64,000 bases of DNA from Rhodonellum psychrophilum GCM71 = DSM 17998 (lineage in GTDB: Bacteria; Bacteroidota; Bacteroidia; Cytophagales; Cyclobacteriaceae). The notes beneath the pieces were generated by a model. The model was given only the letters and a program-made list of their open reading frames with translations, had not been told where the DNA came from and did not search any database. The position numbers and the translations under genes were made by a program. Position 1 is the first letter of the stretch; every line of letters begins with the position of its first letter. Shown here piece by piece: positions 55,139 through 64,000 of this stretch. The DNA lies in the NCBI RefSeq assembly GCF_000381545.1, contig NZ_KB906686.1, positions 1 to 64,000 of the forward strand, given 5' to 3'.

Positions 55139-55150
55139 TCAATCAACATT
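55120..55150. terminator. Perfect palindrome spanning two convergent stop codons
   Basis: aatgttgattgatt (55120-55133), loop ttt, aatcaatcaacatt (55137-55150): a perfect 14-bp stem. It encodes the last residues and stop of the FMN reductase on + and of FtsZ on -. It has no G/C-rich core and no U-tract outside the stem, so true termination activity is uncertain. Confidence 0.55.
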
Positions 55151-56809
55151 ATCGTGCAAAAACCTATTGTTTTTCAAAAACTCATTTTCGTCTGTCAGGT
55201 TGAACCTCGAAATATTCCTCTCGGAGCTGTGTTGCACATCTGACAATTTCACTTGCTTGCGTACAAAGGCAGGCGTGTCCAATTTTTCCTTGAACTCTTC
55301 AGAATTCTGGTTGTTGGAACGCAATCCTTTCAGCTTCTCAAAACGCTCATGTGCCCTTTGGATGGCCTTTAGTTTGATCTGCTCATAATAGTCATTTCCA
55401 TAAAGGTTTGCTGGGGCAGGCTCTTCGATTGGCTTTGACGCCTTTACCGCCTCCTCTTTCTCTATCACTGCTTCTTCCTCATCGTAAAGGGGAAAAGACT
55501 TTTTTTCTTTTGGAATTTCGGCAGTAACAAATTCGAATTCTTCTTCTTCCTGATCCTGTATCTCAAATGCCTCCTCTTCCAATTGCACTTTGGGTGCAAA
55601 CTCCTGCACTTTGGCCGCTTCAACGACGGCTTTGGTTTCTACTGGAACGGTCGAAATCGGTTTTTGAAAAGTAAAGGTATAGGTCTGTCCGGTCTGGGCA
55701 GGAGCCTCATCTTTTACTTGAAAGGATTTTCCGGATTCCAAGTCAATCACTTTGGACACGGTTTCTTCTTTCGCTTTCGCTTTCATTTTTTCCATTTCCA
55801 ATGCACTTGGGGTCAAAGTGGTCAATTTGTCCATTTCGAAACCGGTAGCAATGACCGTCACACGGATGGCTTTGCCCAAGTCTGGATCGATACCTTGACC
55901 AAAGATCAATTCCGCATCGTCTCCCGCTCTTTCTTGAATGTATTCGGTGATTTCGCTCAATTCGTCCATAGACAATTCGTCATCCTCACCAGACATGATG
56001 GACAATAAGATTTTTTGCGCTCCCCTGATGTCCACATTGTTCAACAATGGAGAAGCAATTGCTTTCTCAGCAGATCTGATCGCTCTTCCTTCACCTTCCT
56101 CTGTGGCAGACCCCATTACTGCGGCACCTGCATTTTTCATGACTGTTTTCACATCTTCGAAATCCACGTTTACATCTTGGTGAACGGTGATGATCTCAGC
56201 GATGGATTTGGCAGCTGTAGAGAGGATATTGTCGGCCTTTGCAAAAGCAGATCGGATGGCCAGGTTTCCGTAAATCTCACGTAGCTTGTCATTGAGGATG
56301 ACCAATACGGTATCACAACTCTCGCGAAGTGCTTCGATTCCCAATTGGGCAGCCATCATTTTTTTCTTGCCTTCAAAGACAAATGGAGCGGTAACAATCC
56401 CCACAGTCAGAATGTCAAGGTCTTTGGCAATCTTGGCAATCACAGGTGCTGCACCAGTACCTGTGCCACCGCCCATTCCTGCTGTGATGAATACCATCTT
56501 GGTATTGTCCGACAGTAATTCTCTGATTTCTTCCCTGCTTTCAATGGCGGCATTCCTTCCTTTTTCGGGATTTGCACCGGCACCAAGACCTTCGGTCAGG
56601 CTTTCACCCAACTGCAACCTCAAAGGAACAGGACTGCTTTGCAAAGCCTGGGCGTCGGTATTGACAACCACAAACTCCACATCCTTGATCCCTTGGCTAA
56701 ACATATGGTTCACTGCATTGGAACCACCTCCTCCGACGCCAATCACCTTGATGATTGACTTGTGATTTTTTGGAAGATCAAATCTGTAATCTTTCATGTT
56801 ATCTGACAT
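55139..56809 (-). CDS. ftsZ: Cell division protein FtsZ
   Basis: The tubulin-like GTPase that forms the division ring. GTP-binding GMGGGTGTGA at 111-120 and 'NTDAQAL' near 50; the T7-loop region 'VDFEDVKTVM' is intact. The globular part (about 1-330) is followed by a long acidic, Glu-rich linker (about 340-520) and a conserved C-terminal tail ending 'FLHDNVD', used to bind FtsA. 556 residues, long because of the linker, typical of this phylum. It is the last gene of the dcw cluster and converges with the FMN reductase gene with no gap. Confidence 0.97.
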   Translation of the reverse strand: MSDNMKDYRFDLPKNHKSIIKVIGVGGGGSNAVNHMFSQGIKDVEFVVVNTDAQALQSSPVPLRLQLGESLTEGLGAGANPEKGRNAAIESREEIRELLSDNTKMVFITAGMGGGTGTGAAPVIAKIAKDLDILTVGIVTAPFVFEGKKKMMAAQLGIEALRESCDTVLVILNDKLREIYGNLAIRSAFAKADNILSTAAKSIAEIITVHQDVNVDFEDVKTVMKNAGAAVMGSATEEGEGRAIRSAEKAIASPLLNNVDIRGAQKILLSIMSGEDDELSMDELSEITEYIQERAGDDAELIFGQGIDPDLGKAIRVTVIATGFEMDKLTTLTPSALEMEKMKAKAKEETVSKVIDLESGKSFQVKDEAPAQTGQTYTFTFQKPISTVPVETKAVVEAAKVQEFAPKVQLEEEAFEIQDQEEEEFEFVTAEIPKEKKSFPLYDEEEAVIEKEEAVKASKPIEEPAPANLYGNDYYEQIKLKAIQRAHERFEKLKGLRSNNQNSEEFKEKLDTPAFVRKQVKLSDVQHSSERNISRFNLTDENEFLKNNRFLHDNVD

Positions 56810-56911
56810 TTTGAATTTATTATGTTTGGTGAACTTTTTTTTTCGTTTGTTAAGAAGATTTTAAAAGGGAAATGAAAAGCAATGCCTTTTATCTCCCCAG
56901 TATGATAAGCC

Positions 56912-58231
56912 CTAGTAATTGCTGTCGTCACCAATGTCATTGGTGATGAATTCCTGAAGTCTCTTTCTGATATTGCTGAAAATATCCTTGTTGACCAATT
57001 CGGATTTGGGCCCTTTGACCTGAATTTTATTTTCTGGTTTGAGCGCGTATCGCTGTCTATAGGTGTCTTCCCTGTCATCGAGTGCTTTGAAACCGGCCAA
57101 AACCAGCCCCACAGTCGTCGCATACATGGGACTTTTAACTTCTTCAATTTTACACTTGCCTAAGTGCTCATTTGGATAACCGATGCGGGTATCGAGTCCC
57201 GTCATGTATTCAAACAATTGGCTTACGCCTTGAAGCTGTGCTCCACCTCCTGTCAGGACGATCCCTCCGGCAAGTTTTTTATAATGGCCACTGGCCACCA
57301 ATTCATTCTGTACGTATTCGATGATCTCTTCCATTCTTGCCTGAATGATTGCGGCAAGATTTCGGATGGAGATTTCTTTTGGAGGACGGTTGCGCAATCC
57401 AGGAATGGAAACAATCTCGTTCGGATTTGCTTCCTCTGCGATGGCTTTCCCGAATTTTGTTTTGAGCAATTCCGCTTGGTTGTGCATCACCATGCAACCC
57501 TCTTTGATGTCCGTGGTGATGATATTGCCCCCAAGTGGGATCACCGCCGTGTGTCGGATGATATTGTCGTAGAAGATGGCGATGTCAGTTGTCCCTCCAC
57601 CGATATCCACTAGGCATACACCTGCTTCCCTGTCCTGCTCGCTGAGCACGGAAAGTGAACTTGCCAAAGGCTCAAGAATAAGGTCTTTGGAAACCAAATT
57701 TGCTCTTTTGACACATCTGTTGATGTTGTTGATGGCCGTGGTCTGTGCAGTGATGATATGGAAATCCGCTTCTAACCTTGAGCCGGACATTCCTACTGGA
57801 TCTTTGATCCCTCCTTCATAATCCACGGTATAATCTTGTGGCATGACGTGGATAATGGTGTTTCCCGGAGGAACCACGATGTTTTCCATGTCATTGGCCA
57901 AGCGGCGCACATCCTCGATGGTGATCTCTTCCTGGTGCGGCTGGCGGATAATACTGCCGTGATGGACCGTGCTTTTTATATGTTGACCCGCTATTCCCAC
58001 GATGACTTCCACGATATCCACTTCTGACATATCGGATGCATCTTGAACTGCTTTTTGGATAGAATTGACGGTCTTGTCAATATTGGTAACGATCCCACGG
58101 ATCACACCATCAGAGACAGCTTTGCCCATTCCAAGCACTTCAAGTTTACCAAACTCATTTTTACGACCGATGATCGCACAGATTTTGGTAGTTCCAATGT
58201 CAAGTCCAACAATTATTTTGTCATTTTCCAT
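56912..58231 (-). CDS. ftsA: Cell division protein FtsA
   Basis: An actin-like ATPase tethering FtsZ to the membrane. Phosphate-1 'IVGLDIGTTKICAIIG' at the N-terminus, phosphate-2 'CLVDIGGGTTDIAIF', and adenosine motif 'GGIVLTGGGAQLQG' are visible; the inserted 1C domain follows the first motif. 439 residues; the C-terminal amphipathic helix is represented by 'NIRKRLQEFI'. It lies between ftsQ (11-bp gap) and ftsZ (102-bp gap). Confidence 0.96.
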   Translation of the reverse strand: MENDKIIVGLDIGTTKICAIIGRKNEFGKLEVLGMGKAVSDGVIRGIVTNIDKTVNSIQKAVQDASDMSEVDIVEVIVGIAGQHIKSTVHHGSIIRQPHQEEITIEDVRRLANDMENIVVPPGNTIIHVMPQDYTVDYEGGIKDPVGMSGSRLEADFHIITAQTTAINNINRCVKRANLVSKDLILEPLASSLSVLSEQDREAGVCLVDIGGGTTDIAIFYDNIIRHTAVIPLGGNIITTDIKEGCMVMHNQAELLKTKFGKAIAEEANPNEIVSIPGLRNRPPKEISIRNLAAIIQARMEEIIEYVQNELVASGHYKKLAGGIVLTGGGAQLQGVSQLFEYMTGLDTRIGYPNEHLGKCKIEEVKSPMYATTVGLVLAGFKALDDREDTYRQRYALKPENKIQVKGPKSELVNKDIFSNIRKRLQEFITNDIGDDSNY

Positions 58232-58242
58232 AGTGTGGTGAA

Positions 58243-58998
58243 TTACTCACAAATTATTTGGTCCTTATATTTTACATTCACCCTGCTGTAAGCGTTCCAT
58301 CCTTTTGAAGGGATGATCTCATCATAAAACAGGCTGATCTTTTCAAATTTTTCTGCTATATCCTCTGCATCCCCAAATTCGATAACCTGGTTTCCGACTT
58401 GCTGATGCATCTTGATATCCCCCTTGTTGTCGATTTCCAAAGAAGTGATCTGGGCATTCCAGAATGGGTCCTGAAAGATGAATTCCACCAAGCCAAGTAA
58501 ATCCTGGTAATCGATGGACAGATCATCTGCTTCCAACAGTTCTTCGGCGAAATCGCCTTCCAAAATCAAAACCCTCGTGGTATACTTGGGCGAAGTCGGC
58601 AAAATCTGCCCTTCCGTGGAAATGTACCCATCTGCAGCCATTGGCCTGACAATCCTTGCCATGGGCTGATGCTGTTGGATTTCCACCCAAATATTCCCTT
58701 TCATGTCCCCATAAACTTCTGCTTTCTTGACAAAAGGATGGGATTCAACTTTCAATTCGACCTGTTGAAAATCAATTTCCGACAGCGCCCTTCCTGGACT
58801 TAGCATTTGAAATTCCGCTTTCAGGTTGTCAAGGATTTCCTTTTCATCCACGAAATAGACGTCCGCAATTCCTTTAACCTGGACCGACATCTCCGAAAAT
58901 TTCCTTTCAGCACCCTTTTTTTCCACAAATCCGATGAAAACCAGCAGTACCAGTCCCAACAAGGAAAAACCCAATGTTTTGATCAGTTTAGTTTTCAT
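58243..58998 (-). CDS. ftsQ: Cell division protein FtsQ
   Basis: A 251-residue bitopic protein. One membrane segment near residues 8-25 ('TLGFSLLGLVLLVFIGFV'), then POTRA-like and beta domains ('EKEILDNLKAEFQ', 'KVESHPFVKKAEVYGDMKGN'). It recruits later divisome proteins. The start overlaps the end of murC by 11 nt. Sequence conservation in FtsQ is low; order murC-ftsQ-ftsA-ftsZ supports the call. Confidence 0.9.
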   Translation of the reverse strand: MKTKLIKTLGFSLLGLVLLVFIGFVEKKGAERKFSEMSVQVKGIADVYFVDEKEILDNLKAEFQMLSPGRALSEIDFQQVELKVESHPFVKKAEVYGDMKGNIWVEIQQHQPMARIVRPMAADGYISTEGQILPTSPKYTTRVLILEGDFAEELLEADDLSIDYQDLLGLVEFIFQDPFWNAQITSLEIDNKGDIKMHQQVGNQVIEFGDAEDIAEKFEKISLFYDEIIPSKGWNAYSRVNVKYKDQIICE

Positions 58999-60385
58999 GT
59001 CTTCTCATCAAATTTGTCATGGAAAAAACCAATCTGTCGATATCGCCTGCACCCATGGTCACCAAGACCTCAGGTTGATTTTCCTTTAGGTAGTCCAAAA
59101 GGTTTTCCTTGCTCTGAATGGATTTCTTCGGAGAAGTAATTCCTTCCAAAAGCATGGCTGCATTCACCCCTTCAATGGGCAACTCTCTTGCAGGATAGAT
59201 CTCCAACAATACGACCTCATCTGCCAATGAAAGGCATTCTGAAAAGCCGCTTGCAAAATCCCTCGTCCTGGTAAATAAATGGGGCTGAAATACAGCCGTC
59301 AATTTTTTTCCTGGAAACATGGCCCTGACAGAGCTTAAGAAAGCCCTGATTTCTTCGGGATGGTGGGCATAGTCATCGACATACACGCTATCCTCCTGCT
59401 GTACCCAAATCTCAAATCTTCTTTTCACTCCTCTATAGGTCAATAACCCATTTCGGATTTGCTCCTCCTCTATTCCATGGTCCAAAGCGATTGAAATAGC
59501 CGGCAAGGCATTTTCAACATTGTGGAATCCAGGCATGCTGAGCGTCAGTCCCAAGATGTTTTTCCTTTCGCTGATGTAGTCAAATTTGAAAGCGGCAGGA
59601 AGTGCTTGGATATTGGCAGCTTTTATTTCTCCGGAATCCAAACCATACTGTCTCACTTTCAGGCTGGCATTTTCGGGTTTTCTTAATTTTGCGAAAGCAT
59701 GGGACTGGATGTATAAATTTCCGTCAGGAGAAATCAAATCAATAAATTGACTGAAGCCTTCCAACATCGCTGCTCCATCCCCATAAATATCCAAATGATC
59801 GGGATCGACACTTGTCACCACGGCCACATTGGGATGCAAATGGAGAAAGGAACGGTCAAATTCATCTGCTTCCACGACCACCGTTGCATTCCCCTCAGCC
59901 TCATCGTGCAGGATCAGGTTGCTGTTGTAGTTTTGGGTAAGTCCACCAAGGAAAGCGGCAATATTTACCCCCGAAGATTTCAGCAAATGCGCAACCATGG
60001 AAGAAGTCGTGGTCTTGCCGTGGGTTCCAGCCACTGCAATTGTAGGCAAGGAAGCCGTAATCATGCCCAAAACAACCGCACGTTTTCTCATCTCAAAACC
60101 CTTTTCCATACAGAAATTGAGTTCTGCCGAATCCTTCGGCATGGCGGGAGTCCACACGATCAGTGTGTTTTTTTGGTCCTCCCTTACCTTCACGGGAATA
60201 TTTTCAATCGCATCTACATAGTGGATTTCCATCCCTTCCTGCTCCAAGGCTTCGGTCAAAGCCGATGGTGTACGGTCGTAGCCGGACACCTTGATGCCAA
60301 GGTGATTGAACCAACGGGCCAAAGCACTCATGCCGATCCCGCCGATCCCTAGAAAATGGACACTATGGAGTTGTTTTAAATTCAT
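58988..60385 (-). CDS. murC: UDP-N-acetylmuramate--L-alanine ligase
   Basis: MurC adds L-Ala to UDP-MurNAc. N-terminal Rossmann motif 'VHFLGIGGIGMSALA', ATP P-loop 'GTHGKTTTSSMVAHLL' (about 118-133), and 'DDYAHHPEEIRAFL' in the C-terminal domain. 465 residues, full length. Its ATG overlaps the murG stop (ATGA at 60382-60385). Confidence 0.96.
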   Translation of the reverse strand: MNLKQLHSVHFLGIGGIGMSALARWFNHLGIKVSGYDRTPSALTEALEQEGMEIHYVDAIENIPVKVREDQKNTLIVWTPAMPKDSAELNFCMEKGFEMRKRAVVLGMITASLPTIAVAGTHGKTTTSSMVAHLLKSSGVNIAAFLGGLTQNYNSNLILHDEAEGNATVVVEADEFDRSFLHLHPNVAVVTSVDPDHLDIYGDGAAMLEGFSQFIDLISPDGNLYIQSHAFAKLRKPENASLKVRQYGLDSGEIKAANIQALPAAFKFDYISERKNILGLTLSMPGFHNVENALPAISIALDHGIEEEQIRNGLLTYRGVKRRFEIWVQQEDSVYVDDYAHHPEEIRAFLSSVRAMFPGKKLTAVFQPHLFTRTRDFASGFSECLSLADEVVLLEIYPARELPIEGVNAAMLLEGITSPKKSIQSKENLLDYLKENQPEVLVTMGAGDIDRLVFSMTNLMRRHEN

Positions 60386-61464
60386 GCAATAATCTCTTCT
60401 AAGGCCGACACGATTCTATTGGCCGCATCGGGCCTGGCTAATTTTTTTATGTTCTCCGACAAAAGATCCATTTTGGATTCATCTGCCATCAGTTGATCTA
60501 CTTCTTTTTTCAATTGACCGACTGCATGGTTATCTTTCAATAATACCGCGGCAATTTCTTTCACATACGCCATGGCATTTTTCGTCTGATGATCCTCCGC
60601 CACGTTTGGAGACGGGATGAAAATCACCGGCTTTCCCACGATGCTGAGTTCTGATACGGACAAAGCGCCCGCCCTGGAAACCACCACATCGGCAGCGGCA
60701 TACGCTAAATCCATCTCTCGGATAAATTCCATAAGATACACATGCTTCAATCCTGAACCCATCACTTTTTGGCTCATCTCTTGGAAATAATATTTTCCAC
60801 ACTGCCAAAGCAGTTGGTATCCGCTTTCCTCAAAGCCGACCATATCTGCCAAAACAGCTTGGTTGATTGTCCTTGCACCAAGGCTTCCACCAAGTATCAA
60901 CAAGACCTTTTTGTCCGGCTGCAAACCAAAATGAAACTTTGCCATTTCGCTTTTCCCCTTCAAATCAAGGATGTCTTTTCTTACCGGATTGCCGGTGACT
61001 TGAATCCGGTCTTTGGGAAAGAATTCCTCCATTCCTGGATAGGCGACACAGATTCTTCTTGCCCTTTTGGACAATAATTTGTTAGTCAGACCCGCGTAGG
61101 AATTTTGTTCCTGAATAAGGGTTGGAATCCCTTTGTTTTGGGCCACAAAAAGAAGGGGTCCGCTGGCATACCCACCGACACCGACCACTGCATTGGGTTT
61201 GAAATCCGCCAGGAGCTGTCTGGATTTCCTCAGACTACTGGCCAGTTTGAAAGGGAAGCTGACATTGGCCAAGGAAAGACTTCTTTGGAGCCCAGCCACT
61301 TTCAATCCCTCAATTTTATAGCCCGCTTCTGGTACTTTTTGCATTTCCATCTTTCCCTCGGCACCCACAAACAGTATTTCAGTGTCTGGATGTTTTTCCA
61401 TCCAGGCATTGGCAATGGCAATCGCTGGATAGATATGTCCACCTGTGCCACCTCCGCTGATCAT
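60382..61464 (-). CDS. murG: UDP-GlcNAc:lipid I GlcNAc transferase MurG
   Basis: MurG makes lipid II at the inner leaflet. 'SGGGTGGHIYPAIAIANAW' is at the very N-terminus; donor-site motifs 'GGSLGARTINQAVL' and 'VVSRAGALSVSELSIVGKPVIFIPSP' are clear. 360 residues from ATG 61464. The in-frame sequence just upstream (KPYRI) looks like the first beta strand of MurG, but no ATG, GTG or TTG lies between it and the ftsW stop codon, which is in the same frame. Confidence 0.95.
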   Translation of the reverse strand: MISGGGTGGHIYPAIAIANAWMEKHPDTEILFVGAEGKMEMQKVPEAGYKIEGLKVAGLQRSLSLANVSFPFKLASSLRKSRQLLADFKPNAVVGVGGYASGPLLFVAQNKGIPTLIQEQNSYAGLTNKLLSKRARRICVAYPGMEEFFPKDRIQVTGNPVRKDILDLKGKSEMAKFHFGLQPDKKVLLILGGSLGARTINQAVLADMVGFEESGYQLLWQCGKYYFQEMSQKVMGSGLKHVYLMEFIREMDLAYAAADVVVSRAGALSVSELSIVGKPVIFIPSPNVAEDHQTKNAMAYVKEIAAVLLKDNHAVGQLKKEVDQLMADESKMDLLSENIKKLARPDAANRIVSALEEIIA

Positions 61465-61503
61465 GATTCGATATGGTTTTGAAGTATTGATAGTCTTTTG
61501 TAT

Positions 61504-62673
61504 TTAAGCGGTATGAAATGTCTTTTTCGTTCTGTTAGTCGGGCTGGTCGTTTCAATGGCTTCGACATGGTCCCCGCGGCTTACACTAAGGATAATTCCC
61601 AGGGAAAATCCAGTGAAGACAAGAGAGGTCCCTCCCATGCTCAAAAGCGGCAGGGGCAACCCTGTAATCGGCCCGAGTCCCACAGCCACGGCCATATTGA
61701 CCATCGCCTGGAGCACCAGCGCAAAACTCAGCCCCGCGGAGAGCAATCCTCCAAAGGGTTTGGTGGACAGAGCCACGATTCTCATTCCCCTGAACAATAA
61801 AGCCAGATAGAGGAACAGCACTGTTGCTCCTCCCACTAGCCCATATTCTTCGATAATGATTGCATAGATAAAATCCGAATAGGGATGCGGAAGGGTATTC
61901 CTTTGTTCTGAATTACCCGGTCCTTTGCCCGTGATTCCACCTGTGGAAATCGCGATATAGGACTGTTCGGCCTGGAAGGGTATTTCATCTCCGGAAACAA
62001 AGTTTTCTATCCTGGAAAAGAAAGTGCCTCCCCGCTGTCCCGCCAAAACGGAGAACGTAAGCGCAAGGCTTCCGACCAAGACCACCAAGAGGATGAAGCG
62101 CATGGGAACCCTGCCGATAAACATCAGGAGCAAGCAAGTCACCAACAGCAAGACTGCCGTGGACATATTGGCCAAACCGATCAATCCACAAACCACGCCA
62201 ATTGCCAATATGATCGGGACGAAAGTCTTCTGGAAATCCCGGATGTTGTTTTGTTTTCTAGCCAACAAACTGGCCAAACTGGCGATCAAAGCAAGTTTAG
62301 CCAAATCCGAGGGCTGGAATGCCTTGTTGATCACCGGAATAGTCAACCATCTGTTGGCTTCGTTTAATGTAGAGCCAAAGATGTAGGTCAGGAACAGAAG
62401 CGGTATGGATACCATCAACAGAAATCTCCCTATCAAACCAAAGGTTTTGTAAGGGATCTTATGGGCCACCCACATCACGAACAAACTCATCACTACCAAC
62501 ATCGAATGATCAATGAGGTACTTTTCGGTATTTCCACCTTGATTTTTGTAGGCCAAAGAACCTGTGGCGGAGTACACCACCAAGATACTGATGATGGAAA
62601 GCACGATCACGATCCCCCAAATAATGGGGTCCCCTTTCAGGTTTTGATCTATCCAAAGTTTCAGTTTTATCAT
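61504..62673 (-). CDS. ftsW: Lipid II polymerase FtsW (SEDS family)
   Basis: A 389-residue SEDS membrane protein with about ten hydrophobic segments. 'NEANRWLTIPVINKAFQPSDLAKLALI' and 'YIAISTGGITGKGPGNSEQRNTLPHPYSDFIYAIIIEEYG' regions carry the conserved residues; the catalytic Asp of SEDS proteins lies in a loop of the 'QPSD' region (assignment by family knowledge). It polymerises septal glycan with a class B PBP. Overlaps murD by ATGA (62670-62673). Confidence 0.95.
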   Translation of the reverse strand: MIKLKLWIDQNLKGDPIIWGIVIVLSIISILVVYSATGSLAYKNQGGNTEKYLIDHSMLVVMSLFVMWVAHKIPYKTFGLIGRFLLMVSIPLLFLTYIFGSTLNEANRWLTIPVINKAFQPSDLAKLALIASLASLLARKQNNIRDFQKTFVPIILAIGVVCGLIGLANMSTAVLLLVTCLLLMFIGRVPMRFILLVVLVGSLALTFSVLAGQRGGTFFSRIENFVSGDEIPFQAEQSYIAISTGGITGKGPGNSEQRNTLPHPYSDFIYAIIIEEYGLVGGATVLFLYLALLFRGMRIVALSTKPFGGLLSAGLSFALVLQAMVNMAVAVGLGPITGLPLPLLSMGGTSLVFTGFSLGIILSVSRGDHVEAIETTSPTNRTKKTFHTA

Positions 62674-64000
62674 TTGGTCAATGATGTTTTTAAGGTTTTG
62701 ACAGCGGAGATAAACTGCTCGCCCCTGTCTTCATAATTCTTGAACAGATCAAAACTTGCGCAAGCTGGTGAAAGCAAGACCACGTCTCCCGATTTACCCA
62801 GATCCAGGCTCCAAGCCACCGCTTCTGCAATACTTTCTGTTTCCTTTATGGTATTGATTTTTCCTGCAAAGGCAGTTTTAAGTTTTTCGTTTTCTTTACC
62901 CAAACAAATGAGCACTTTTACTTTCCCTCCCATTGCTGGGTCCAAAAGCGTGTAATCATTGCCTTTGTCCACGCCACCGGCGATCCATATCAAAGGTGAT
63001 TCGAAGCTTTCCAGTGCATAGAACGTAGCATCGACATTGGTGCCTTTGCTGTCATTGATGAAGGTGATGCCATCGATCACATCCACCAACTCCATTCTAT
63101 GAGGAGCATTTTTGAAATCCTTCAAGCCTTCCCTTACCACTTCCTCGCTCACACCAGCAGTCAGCGCTGCAGTGGTGGCACACATCACATTGAGCATGTT
63201 GTGTGCTCCTTTGAGGGCTACTTCCTCTTTGGGGATGTCCATTGACTTCCCTTGAAGTTTCAAGCTGATCTTGGCTCCGTCGAAATAGCCTCCGAAGTCT
63301 GTTCCTTTTTCCAAAGACATTCCGTAGAATAAAGCCTTGGATTTGACGCTTTTCAATCCGGCTTGGATATTGGCATCATCGGAGAAATAAACAGCAACTT
63401 CCTGCGGTCCCATATTTTTGAAAACCGAAACCTTGGAAGCGATATAATTTTCCAGCTTATAGGCGTATCGATCCAAATGATCCGGTGTGATATTGGTCAG
63501 GATGGCAATGGAAGGTTTGAAATCCTTAAAGCCGTCCAACTGAAAACTACTGACTTCAATCACCCACCAATCCCGATCTCCCTCCACCAATTGAGCCGCC
63601 CAACTTTGACCGATGTTTCCAGCAAGTCCCACGTCCATTCCCGCCTTTTTCAACAAGTGATAGGTCAGGAGGGTCGTAGTGGTTTTTCCGTTCGTCCCGG
63701 TGATTGCGATCACCTTTCCCTTCGAAAACCTGAAGGCAAACTCCAGTTCATCGATGACTGGAATCCCTTTGGCTATTGCCTCTTGGACCAAAGGTGTTTT
63801 TTCCGGAATCCCTGGGCTTTTGATGATTTCATCTGCAGAAAGAATTCGACCGAAATCGTGCTGTCCTTCCTCAAATGGAATTTCTGCCGCATTCAGAATG
63901 TCTTTTCTCTCCACACTTATTGAACCCATATCAGATACCCATACCGCATAGCCTTCCCGCTTGGCCAGCAATGCTGCACCAACCCCACTTTCACCTGCTC
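62670..64000 (-). CDS. murD: UDP-N-acetylmuramoylalanine--D-glutamate ligase (5' end outside window)
   Basis: MurD adds D-Glu to UDP-MurNAc-L-Ala. 'GAALLAKREGYAVWVSD' is the end of the N-terminal nucleotide-binding motif, read in frame to the window edge; its GAGESG part is at about 63980-64000. ATP P-loop 'AITGTNGKTTTTLLTYHLL', 'ITPDHLDRY' and 'NDSKGTNVDATFYALES' are present. Only the first few residues are missing from the window. TTG at 63971 is internal, not the start. Confidence 0.95.
   Translation of the reverse strand, partial: AGESGVGAALLAKREGYAVWVSDMGSISVERKDILNAAEIPFEEGQHDFGRILSADEIIKSPGIPEKTPLVQEAIAKGIPVIDELEFAFRFSKGKVIAITGTNGKTTTTLLTYHLLKKAGMDVGLAGNIGQSWAAQLVEGDRDWWVIEVSSFQLDGFKDFKPSIAILTNITPDHLDRYAYKLENYIASKVSVFKNMGPQEVAVYFSDDANIQAGLKSVKSKALFYGMSLEKGTDFGGYFDGAKISLKLQGKSMDIPKEEVALKGAHNMLNVMCATTAALTAGVSEEVVREGLKDFKNAPHRMELVDVIDGITFINDSKGTNVDATFYALESFESPLIWIAGGVDKGNDYTLLDPAMGGKVKVLICLGKENEKLKTAFAGKINTIKETESIAEAVAWSLDLGKSGDVVLLSPACASFDLFKNYEDRGEQFISAVKTLKTSLTK

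Noticed and set aside
1-64000. tRNA or rRNA genes
   Set aside because: No cloverleaf-compatible stretch with a T-loop GGTTCRAATCC motif and CCA-proximal stem was found by eye, and no rRNA-like sequence; a covariance-model scan would settle it.

Overview
The window reads as a chromosomal segment of a Bacteroidota bacterium of the order Cytophagales, probably close to Cyclobacteriaceae/Algoriphagus-like genera. That placement is inference from gene content and not from a search. It rests on gldA/gldF/gldG gliding-type ABC transporter genes, a DUF4290 gene directly before murA, few Shine-Dalgarno sequences, TAnnTTTG-like -7 promoter boxes, and a MurA with Asp at the usual catalytic Cys position. 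No rRNA or tRNA gene and no CRISPR array was seen.

Layout. 1-0.2 kb: 3' end of an IS1182-type transposase. 0.6-4.9 kb: lemA, a DUF2207 membrane protein, truA and an unknown lipoprotein. 5.1-16.5 kb: one long minus-strand branched-chain amino-acid operon, ilvD-ilvB-ilvN-ilvC-leuA-leuC-leuD-(second leuA-like)-leuB. Its 5' leader holds a 17-codon Ile/Leu/Val-rich leader peptide, an antiterminator and a terminator, i.e. a complete ribosome-mediated attenuator. 17.1-23.9 kb: ispE, a decayed mazEF-like toxin-antitoxin pair, an EamA transporter, an LptF/G permease, tgt, a glycosyltransferase and an ECF sigma factor. 24.3-28.8 kb: a DUF2254 membrane protein, hsp20, nadD, gmk and an RsrA-like anti-sigma/ECF sigma pair. 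28.9-30.9 kb: an LpxL-like acyltransferase, then a REP-associated tyrosine transposase embedded in a dense array of short palindromes. 31.2-35.5 kb: uvrD/pcrA, a DUF4290 gene and murA. 35.8-47.8 kb: a more accessory stretch with a bestrophin-like channel, an IlvD/Edd dehydratase with an SDR and a DinB protein, a bactofilin-like membrane protein, lipoproteins, an M20 peptidase, an interrupted phospholipase A gene, a Pr6Pr membrane protein and a lipoprotein alpha-amylase. 48.0-54.5 kb: dnaN, gldG-gldF-gldA and two tandem purine nucleoside phosphorylases. 54.6 kb to the end: an FMN reductase convergent with a division and cell-wall (dcw) cluster, murD(partial)-ftsW-murG-murC-ftsQ-ftsA-ftsZ, on the minus strand.

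The most notable non-coding structures are four. (1) The ilv-leu attenuator. (2) The transposase/palindrome array at about 29.8-30.9 kb. (3) A family of degenerate interspersed repeats of about 160 bp, with four clear copies in spacers at 18.7, 35.7, 41.7 and 45.8 kb and two possible remnants. (4) A perfect 14-bp inverted repeat built from the last codons of the convergent FMN-reductase and ftsZ genes. Three genes (antitoxin, toxin, phospholipase A) carry premature stops, which suggests either local gene decay or sequence errors.
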